Assembly (NCBI RefSeq): GCF_014646115.1
Contig: NZ_BMMV01000013.1
Span: 1-64,000, forward strand
DNA: 64,000 nucleotides
Source: Streptomyces camponoticapitis
GTDB taxonomy: Bacteria > Actinomycetota > Actinomycetes > Streptomycetales > Streptomycetaceae
Direction of reading: 5' to 3'
A model generated the notes under the pieces. That model saw only the letters and a list, made by a program, of their open reading frames with translations, had not been told where the DNA came from and made no database searches. The position numbers were made by a program, and so were the translations under genes. Positions 57,684 through 64,000 of this stretch are shown here, piece after piece (the stretch's first letter is position 1; every line of letters starts with the position of its first letter).

Positions 57684-59816
57684 ATGAGCCCGGAGGCGAA
57701 CAGCCCTGGTGCCCGGAGCCGCAGGCGCGGCCGTACAAGTATCGACCTGCGCCGGCTCGGCAAGGCCGCGCTGCTGGGGCCCGCGGCCAGAGACCGGCTG
57801 CCGGACGCGATCGGCCACGTCGCCGAGGCCCACCGCGCGCACCACCCCGACGCCGACCTGCTCGTGCTGGGCAAGGCGTACGTGCTGGCCGAGATGTCGC
57901 ACCGCGGCCAGTTCCGCAAGAGCGGCGAGCCGTACATCACGCATCCGCTGGCAGTGACCCTGATCCTCGCCGAACTCGGCGCGGAGACCACGACATTGAC
58001 GGCCTCTCTCCTCCACGACACCGTCGAGGACACGGACGTGACGCTCGATCAGGTGCGCGCGGAGTTCGGCGACGAGGTCTGCTATCTGGTCGACGGTGTG
58101 ACGAAGCTGGAGAAGGTGGACTACGGCGCCGCCGCCGAGCCCGAGACCTTCCGCAAGATGCTGGTCGCCACCGGCAACGACGTCCGGGTGATGTCGATCA
58201 AACTCGCCGACCGGCTGCACAACATGCGCACGCTCGGTGTGATGAGGCCGGAGAAACAGGTCCGTATCGCCAAGGTCACCCACGACGTGCTCATCCCCCT
58301 CGCGGAACGGCTCGGCGTTCAGGCGCTCAAGACCGAGCTGGAGGATCTGGTCTTCGCGATCCTCCAGCCGGAGGAGTACGAGCGCACGCGCGCCGTCATC
58401 GCCGACAAGGCCGCCACGGGGCCGAGCCTGGACACCATCGCCGTGGAGGTGCGCAGGACACTCCGGGAGGCCGGCATCACGGCCGAGGTCGTCATCAGGC
58501 CACGGCACTTCGTCTCCGTGCACCGCGCCCGTCTGAAACGCGGGGAGATGCGCGGCACGGACTTCGGACGCCTCCTCGTCCTGGTCGGGGAGGACGCGGA
58601 CTGCTACGCCGTACTGGGGGAGTTGCACACCTGCTTCACCCCGGTGATCTCCGAGTTCAAGGACTTCATCGCCGCCCCCAAGTACAACCTGTACCAGTCG
58701 CTGCACACGGCGGTCGCGGGCCCCGACGGGGCGGTTGTCGAAGTCCTCATCCGTACGCGCCAGATGCACAAGGTCGCCGAAGCGGGGGTCGTCGCGCTGG
58801 GCAACCCGTACGCGCCCGTCGACGGGGCCGAACCGGCCGACGGCGAACGCGCCGACCCGACCAGGCCCGGCTGGCTGTCCCGCCTCCTGGAGTGGCAGGA
58901 GTCGGCCACGGACCCCGACACGTTCTGGACGACGCTGCGCGCCGATCTCGCCCAGGACCGCGAGATCAGTGTCTTCCTCGCCGACGGGGGGATGCTGGGG
59001 CTGCCGGCGGGCGCGACCTGTGTGGACGCGGCGTACGCGCAGTACGGCGACGGCGCGCACGGCTGCATCGGGGCACGCGTCAACGGCCGTCTGGCAACGC
59101 TGAGTACGGTCCTGGTGGACGGCGACACGGTGCAACTGCTCCTGGCCGACGGACCCGTACAGGCGAAGGGCGACGACCTCACGGGGGCGTCGGCCCACCA
59201 GACACAGGAGGCCGCTCCCGGGCCGTCTCCGGAGTGGCTGGACCACGCCCGTACCCCCGCGGCGCGGATCGCGATCGCCGGGTGGCTCGCCGCCAACCCC
59301 GAGAGTCTGACGGTGCCCGAGTCCGAGCCCCGCGCGCCCGGCGCCGTGACAGCGGGACGGCGTGGGGTCGCCAACGTGGTCGTGGACGCGCCGGAGGCGA
59401 GCGTACGGCTCGCGGGCTGCTGCACGCCGGTACCGCCCGACGCCGTCACCGGCTTCACGGTGCGCGGCGGCACGGTCACGGTGCACCGCGCCGAGTGTTC
59501 CGCCGTCGGCAGGATGACCGCGCTCGGCCGCGCGCCGGTGGCCGTGAGCTGGGGCGACGAGGCGGAGTGCCGGGTCACCCTGTACGCGGAGTCCTTCGGC
59601 CGCCCCCGGCTGCTCGCCGATCTGACCGAAGCCATCGCCACGGCGGGCGCGGCGATCGTCTCGGCCAACGTGGAGCCGCCGAGTGAGCAGCGGGTGCGTC
59701 ACACGTACACGCTTCAGCTGCCCGACGCGGCGGGGCTGCCCGGTCTGATGCGCGCGATGCGGGACGTGCCGGGCGTCTTCGACGTACGCCGCGCCCAGCA
59801 CGAGCCGGCCTCCTGA
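57684..59816 (+). CDS. rshA: Rel/Spo homologue RshA
   Basis: This 710-aa RSH protein has an HD hydrolase domain with all key residues (RKSGEPYITHP, His111-Asp112 in LLHDTVEDTD, LADRLHNMRTL), followed by a synthetase domain (CYAVLGELHTCFTPV, PKYNLYQSLHT, EVLIRTRQMH), TGS (about 430-495), and a C-terminal zinc-finger/ACT region. In the synthetase motif G-R-P-K-H-x-Y-S-I-x-x-K the sequence reads I271-R-P-R-H-F-V-S-V-H-R-A282, so two conserved Lys are Arg and Ala. It is separate from the main RelA of the genome. ATG 57684 has GGAGG 6 nt upstream. Confidence 0.93.
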   Translation: MSPEANSPGARSRRRGRTSIDLRRLGKAALLGPAARDRLPDAIGHVAEAHRAHHPDADLLVLGKAYVLAEMSHRGQFRKSGEPYITHPLAVTLILAELGAETTTLTASLLHDTVEDTDVTLDQVRAEFGDEVCYLVDGVTKLEKVDYGAAAEPETFRKMLVATGNDVRVMSIKLADRLHNMRTLGVMRPEKQVRIAKVTHDVLIPLAERLGVQALKTELEDLVFAILQPEEYERTRAVIADKAATGPSLDTIAVEVRRTLREAGITAEVVIRPRHFVSVHRARLKRGEMRGTDFGRLLVLVGEDADCYAVLGELHTCFTPVISEFKDFIAAPKYNLYQSLHTAVAGPDGAVVEVLIRTRQMHKVAEAGVVALGNPYAPVDGAEPADGERADPTRPGWLSRLLEWQESATDPDTFWTTLRADLAQDREISVFLADGGMLGLPAGATCVDAAYAQYGDGAHGCIGARVNGRLATLSTVLVDGDTVQLLLADGPVQAKGDDLTGASAHQTQEAAPGPSPEWLDHARTPAARIAIAGWLAANPESLTVPESEPRAPGAVTAGRRGVANVVVDAPEASVRLAGCCTPVPPDAVTGFTVRGGTVTVHRAECSAVGRMTALGRAPVAVSWGDEAECRVTLYAESFGRPRLLADLTEAIATAGAAIVSANVEPPSEQRVRHTYTLQLPDAAGLPGLMRAMRDVPGVFDVRRAQHEPAS

Positions 59817-59925
59817 AAACGGACGCGTCGAACGGCGCCCGGCGCCCCCGCCCCGCCCGTCTCTTTCGGGTGGGCGTGAAGCGCGCCGCCGCCGTAGGCC
59901 CATGGCGCCCTGGTAGCGGTGGTTC

Positions 59926-61371
59926 ATGCTGCTCACCTCCCGCCGGCTGCGCGCCGCCCTGCTGGCCACCGCGTCGGCCACCCTCGTCGCCGCGACGCTC
60001 CCCGCCTCCGCCCCGGAACCGCTCGGTATCGGCGATCCGCTCTTCCCGCACCTGGGCAACCCCGGATACGACGTCCTCGCCTACGACATCGGCTTCACCT
60101 ATCGCGGTGACAACACCAAGCCCCTCGACGCCGTCACCAAGATCGACGCGCGCTCGACCCGGCGCCTGGACCGGATCAACCTGGACTTCACCCAGGGCGT
60201 CGTCCGCTCTGTCGAGGTCGACGGCGCACGCGCCGCCTTCGCGACCGCCGGTGAGGACCTCGTGGTCACGCCGCGCGAGTCCCTCGGGGCGGGCTCACCC
60301 GTCCGCGTCACCGTCACCCACACGAGCGACCCGACAGGCGGTAAGGGCGGCTGGGTACGGACCAAGGACGGTCTCGCGATGGCCAACCAGGCCGACGCCG
60401 CGCACCGTGTCTTCCCGGGCAACGACCACCCCGCCGACAAGGCCGCCTTCACCTTCCGGGTCACCGCCCCCAGCAGGCTGACCGTCGTCGCCAACGGTCT
60501 GCCGGTGGCGAAGTCCCGCGCCGGTGCCACCACCACCTGGACGTACCGCACCCGTCACCCCATGGCCACCGAACTGGCACAGGTGTCCATCGGTGACTCG
60601 GCAATGGTGCACCGGAAGGGGCCGCACGGCCTGCCCGTACGCGACGTGGTCCCGAAGGCCGACCGTACGAGGCTCGAGCCGTGGCTGGCGAAGACGCCGG
60701 GGCAGTTGGAGTGGATGGAGCGGCAGGTCGGGCGGTATCCGTTCGAGACGTACGGCGTCCTGATCGCCGGCGCGGACACCGGCTTCGAGCTGGAGACGCA
60801 GACGCTGTCGCTCTTCGAGCGGTCGCTGTTCACGCGGCCCGAGTACCCCGAGTGGTACGTCGACTCGGTCATGGTCCACGAGCTGGCGCATCAGTGGTTC
60901 GGCGACAGCGTCTCGCCTCTTCTCTGGTCCGACCTGTGGCTGAGCGAGGGCCACGCGAGCTGGTACGAGGCCCTGTACGCGCAGGAGCACGCCGACAAGC
61001 CGCTGGAGAAGCGGATGCGCGAGGCCTACCGGCTGTCCGACGGCTGGCGCGCGGCGGGCGGCCCCCCGGCCGCGCCGGAGCCGCCTGCGCCCGGCAAGCA
61101 GCTCAGCCTCTTCCGGCCGGTGGTGTACGACGGCAGCGCGCTGGTGCTGTACGCGCTGCGCCAGGAGATCGGCGCGGGGGAGTTCCGGCGGCTGCAGCGT
61201 GACTGGGTGCGGGACCACCGGGACGGGACGGCGGGCACGGCGGACTTCACCCGGCTGGCGTCGGCCGTCGCGGGGCGTGATCTGTCGGACTTCTTCGAGG
61301 CGTGGCTGTACGGGCGTAGGACGCCGCCCATGCCCGGTCACCCGGACTGGAAGAGCGAGGCCGCGAAGTAG
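59926..61371 (+). CDS. M1-family zinc metallopeptidase, secreted
   Basis: This 481-aa peptidase has a Sec-type N-terminus (RRLRAALLATASATLVAATLPASA). The zinc site HELAHQWFG has His318, Glu319, His322 and, 19 residues on, Glu341 (WLSEGHASWYE). GFELETQ replaces the GAMEN exopeptidase motif. It is shorter than PepN and lacks the large C-terminal helical domain, like other small extracellular M1 enzymes of Streptomyces. The substrate is unknown. ATG 59926 has no clear ribosome site. Confidence 0.92.
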   Translation: MLLTSRRLRAALLATASATLVAATLPASAPEPLGIGDPLFPHLGNPGYDVLAYDIGFTYRGDNTKPLDAVTKIDARSTRRLDRINLDFTQGVVRSVEVDGARAAFATAGEDLVVTPRESLGAGSPVRVTVTHTSDPTGGKGGWVRTKDGLAMANQADAAHRVFPGNDHPADKAAFTFRVTAPSRLTVVANGLPVAKSRAGATTTWTYRTRHPMATELAQVSIGDSAMVHRKGPHGLPVRDVVPKADRTRLEPWLAKTPGQLEWMERQVGRYPFETYGVLIAGADTGFELETQTLSLFERSLFTRPEYPEWYVDSVMVHELAHQWFGDSVSPLLWSDLWLSEGHASWYEALYAQEHADKPLEKRMREAYRLSDGWRAAGGPPAAPEPPAPGKQLSLFRPVVYDGSALVLYALRQEIGAGEFRRLQRDWVRDHRDGTAGTADFTRLASAVAGRDLSDFFEAWLYGRRTPPMPGHPDWKSEAAK

Positions 61372-61606
61372 CGCGGGGACGGGCGGGGGACAACCGGCCG
61401 GGGAAAACCGGCGGGGAAACCATATGACGGTCCCGGCGGTGACGTGCCACCATCAAGGGGTCGACGGCGCTGCCGGGACCGGGACTCCGGGACCCGGGGG
61501 CAGGGGCCTGTGACGTCGGGAATCAATCCGGGCCGTCACGCGTTGTGACCGATGTGGATGGGCAGTCTGTCCATCGGCAGAACTTTCTCTTCGACGTAAG
61601 GATCCA

Positions 61607-63103
61607 ATGACCTCCTCTTCTTCCCCTTCCCAGGACGAGCAGATCTTCGCGGACCCCCGCACGGAAAGCCTTCGGGCCGATGCCCTGATGGAAGAGGACG
61701 TCGCCTGGAGCCAAGAGATCGACGGAGCACGGGACGGCGACCAGTTCGACCGCTCCGACCGCGCGGCGCTACGGCGCGTGGCGGGCCTCTCCACCGAGCT
61801 CGAAGACGTCACCGAGGTCGAGTACCGGCAGCTGCGCCTGGAGCGCGTGGTCCTGGTCGGCGTCTGGGTCTCGGGGACCGTGCAGGAAGCCGAGAATTCG
61901 CTCGCGGAGCTCGCGGCGCTGGCCGAAACGGCCGGCGCGCTCGTGCTGGACGGTGTGATCCAGCGCCGTGACAAGCCCGACCCGGCCACGTACATCGGCT
62001 CGGGCAAGGCACGCGAGCTGTACGACCTGGTGCTGGAGACCGGTGCGGACACGGTCGTCTGCGACGGTGAGCTCAGCCCCGGCCAGCTGATCCATCTTGA
62101 GGACGTCGTCAAGGTCAAGGTCGTGGACCGTACGGCCCTGATCCTCGACATCTTCGCCCAGCACGCCAAGTCCCGGGAGGGCAAGGCGCAGGTCGCGCTG
62201 GCCCAGATGCAGTACATGCTGCCGAGGCTGCGCGGCTGGGGTCAGTCGCTGTCCCGGCAGATGGGTGGCGGCGGCGGTGGCGGCATGGCCACGCGTGGTC
62301 CTGGTGAGACCAAGATCGAGACGGACCGGCGCCGGATCCGCGAGAAGATGGCGAAGATGCGCCGGGAGATCGCGGAGATGAAGACCGGCCGCGAGATCAA
62401 GCGGCAGGAGCGCAGGCGCCACAGGGTGCCGTCGGTCGCGATCGCGGGATATACGAACGCGGGGAAGTCCTCGCTGCTCAACCGCCTCACCGGCGCCGGA
62501 GTCCTGGTGGAGAACGCGCTCTTCGCCACTCTGGACCCGACCGTGCGCCGGGCCGAGACACCGAGCGGCAGGATCTACACGCTGGCGGACACCGTCGGAT
62601 TCGTCCGGCATCTGCCGCACCACCTCGTGGAGGCGTTCCGCTCGACCATGGAGGAGGTCGGGGACTCCGATCTGATCCTGCATGTGGTCGACGGGTCGCA
62701 CCCCGCTCCGGAGGAGCAGCTGGCCGCCGTGCGTGAGGTGATCCGCGACGTGGGCGCGGTGGACGTCCGCGAGATCGTGGTGATCAACAAGGCCGACGCG
62801 GCGGACCCCGAGGTCCTCCAGCGGCTGCTGCGGATGGAGCGGCACGCGATCGCCGTGTCGGCGCGTACCGGCGCCGGTATGGCCGAGCTGCTGGCGCTCA
62901 TCGACACCGAGCTGCCCAGGCCCGAGATCACGGTCGAGGCCCTGGTGCCGTACACCTCCGGCGGCCTGGTCTCGCGGGTGCACGCCGAGGGTGAGGTGCT
63001 GTCCGAGGAGCACACCCCGGAGGGCACGCTGCTGAAGGCGCAGGTCCACGAGGAACTGGCCGCGGCGCTCGCCGTGTACGTGCCGGTTCCCGCGGTCGGC
63101 TGA
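61607..63103 (+). CDS. hflX: GTPase HflX
   Basis: This 498-aa ribosome-associated GTPase splits stalled ribosomes under stress. The N-terminal HflX domain has KARELYDLVLETGADTVVCDGELSPGQL; a Gly-rich linker (MGGGGGGGMATRGPGETKIETDRR) follows, then the G domain with P-loop GYTNAGKS at 281-288, DTVGFVRHLP (G3), NKAD (G4), and a C-terminal extension. ATG 61607 has GTAAGGA upstream. A strong terminator follows. The 235-nt upstream gap holds only A/G-rich repeats around 61390-61425 and presumably the promoter. Confidence 0.96.
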   Translation: MTSSSSPSQDEQIFADPRTESLRADALMEEDVAWSQEIDGARDGDQFDRSDRAALRRVAGLSTELEDVTEVEYRQLRLERVVLVGVWVSGTVQEAENSLAELAALAETAGALVLDGVIQRRDKPDPATYIGSGKARELYDLVLETGADTVVCDGELSPGQLIHLEDVVKVKVVDRTALILDIFAQHAKSREGKAQVALAQMQYMLPRLRGWGQSLSRQMGGGGGGGMATRGPGETKIETDRRRIREKMAKMRREIAEMKTGREIKRQERRRHRVPSVAIAGYTNAGKSSLLNRLTGAGVLVENALFATLDPTVRRAETPSGRIYTLADTVGFVRHLPHHLVEAFRSTMEEVGDSDLILHVVDGSHPAPEEQLAAVREVIRDVGAVDVREIVVINKADAADPEVLQRLLRMERHAIAVSARTGAGMAELLALIDTELPRPEITVEALVPYTSGGLVSRVHAEGEVLSEEHTPEGTLLKAQVHEELAAALAVYVPVPAVG

Positions 63104-63174
63104 CCGAGGCACCACGGCACGCGCACCGCTCGCCCACCGCGATGTGGCCGGCGTCAGGTGCGGACGTAGTACGG

Positions 63175-63215
63175 CGGAAGGCCCGCCCCCTCTTCCCGAG
63201 GGGGCGGGCCTTCCG
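63175..63215. terminator. Strong bidirectional terminator after hflX
   Basis: A perfect 18-bp stem (63175-63192 with 63198-63215) encloses a 5-nt loop. It lies between convergent hflX and the protease gene and could serve both. Confidence 0.92.
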
Positions 63216-63241
63216 GCGTACCGACTGCTTAACGCGATTGC

Positions 63242-64000
63242 CTACTGGCCCGCGAACTTGTCACTCATCATCGTGTAGAGCTGCTCGGCGCCCTCACCGA
63301 ACCGGGGACCGGCCAGCCAGCCCGCGGTGACCGGGCCGATCGAGGTGTTGGAGACCAGCACCGACTCACCGTCAGGCCCGGCCGCGATCCAGCCGCCGCC
63401 GGAGGAACCACCGGTCATGGTGCAGCCGATGCGCCACATCGTGGGCGTACCGGGGGCGATCGAGAGCCGGCCGGCCGCGTCCACGCACTTGTGCATGATC
63501 AGCCCGTCGTACGGCGGGGCAGCGGGGTAACCCCACGCGCCCAGATTGCCGATGCCGCTCGCCTCCGGGGCGTCGAAGTCCACGTCCAGGGCCGCGCCGA
63601 CGGTCTCCTCCAGCGACTTGCCGCCGTTCTCCGGGGTGACGTGCATGACCGAGTAGTCGTACGCCGCTCCGTCGCCGCCGGTCGGGCCACCCTGGCTGAT
63701 CCACTCGTTGGAGGTCGCGACCCAGTCGGCCCAGTATTGCCCGTACGGCGCGACCTCCTGCGGCTGCGCGTTCTGCAGCGCGTCGGCGGACTTGCCCGTG
63801 TTGTTGTAGGCGGGGACGAACATGATGTTCCGGTACCAGCCGCCGCCGGCGCCTGCGTGCACGCAGTGGCCGGCGGTCCACACCAGGTTGGACTTGCCGG
63901 GGTTCTTCGGGTCCTTGACGACGGTGGCCGAGCAGACCATGGAGCCCTGGGGGGAGTCGAAGAAGACCTTGCCGACCGGCGCCGCGTGGTCGGTGTACGG
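63242..64000 (-). CDS. Secreted trypsin-like serine protease (5' end outside window)
   Basis: The frame is open to the right edge, so the N-terminus and any signal peptide are missing; 252 residues are seen. The catalytic triad is clear: His in VWTAGHCVHAG, Asp in YDYSVMHV, and Ser in TMTGGSSGGGWIA. This is a chymotrypsin/V8-like fold of the type found as extracellular proteases in Streptomyces. The C-terminus ends MMSDKFAGQ with no extra domain. Confidence 0.9.
   Translation of the reverse strand, partial: PYTDHAAPVGKVFFDSPQGSMVCSATVVKDPKNPGKSNLVWTAGHCVHAGAGGGWYRNIMFVPAYNNTGKSADALQNAQPQEVAPYGQYWADWVATSNEWISQGGPTGGDGAAYDYSVMHVTPENGGKSLEETVGAALDVDFDAPEASGIGNLGAWGYPAAPPYDGLIMHKCVDAAGRLSIAPGTPTMWRIGCTMTGGSSGGGWIAAGPDGESVLVSNTSIGPVTAGWLAGPRFGEGAEQLYTMMSDKFAGQ

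Noticed and set aside
57618..60059. 813-codon open frame on minus opposite rshA
   Set aside because: Antisense shadow of rshA; no family features.

Overview
The window is chromosomal DNA of a Streptomyces species. It is very GC-rich, with strong GC bias at third codon positions, and the gene families and gene order match the rrn - osaCAB - ftsK - recA - miaB/miaA - dapF - hflX stretch of the Streptomyces core chromosome (in S. coelicolor roughly SCO5747 to SCO5797; this comparison is from memory, not from a search). No phage, plasmid, CRISPR array or complete insertion sequence is visible. One miniature transposon-like element and one frameshifted gene are present.

Layout. 1-450: the end of an rRNA operon (23S tail, 5S), its terminator and tRNA-Thr(GGT). 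451-9788: osmotic-stress module osaC (minus), osaA and osaB (plus). 9971-17313: ftsK, a RodZ-like protein, rimO-pgsA-cinA and clgR. 17548-24104: dpsB, a small membrane protein, and the Nei2-type glycosylase and Lhr helicase on the minus strand. 24262-36572 is the more variable part: AraC and LysR regulators, a broken Tat-exported aldo/keto reductase, AzlCD, DUF3046, an AI-2E family permease, a divergent two-component/ABC efflux module and a dihydrofolate-reductase-like protein. 36682-38582: recA-recX with an SOS box. 38678-41620 (minus): rhodanese, cysteine dioxygenase and an FAD monooxygenase. 41796-45166 (minus): gluABCD glutamate ABC transporter. 45418-48633: OmpR-type two-component pair facing a TAXI binding protein. 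48914-51382 (minus): cupin and ABC exporter. 51697-57523: miaB, an extradiol-dioxygenase-like protein, two small hydrophilic proteins, miaA, a membrane protein and dapF. 57684-64000: the Rel/Spo homologue rshA, an M1 metallopeptidase, hflX and the 3' part of a secreted serine protease.

Working together. The window is rich in stress and quality-control functions: OsaABC (osmotic stress), ClgR (Clp regulon), Dps (nucleoid and iron), RecA/RecX, Lhr/Nei2 (DNA damage), RshA ((p)ppGpp), HflX (ribosome rescue), and MiaA/MiaB/RimO (tRNA and ribosome modification). Several housekeeping genes have a -10 hexamer 6-7 nt before the start codon and no Shine-Dalgarno, which suggests leaderless transcripts.

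The most interesting non-coding find is the leader of the cysteine dioxygenase gene (39715-39914). A 15-codon peptide ending in three closely spaced Cys codons, with its own promoter and strong ribosome binding site, contains an 8-nt stretch perfectly complementary to the dioxygenase Shine-Dalgarno. This looks like a cysteine-sensing translational switch on a cysteine-degrading operon.
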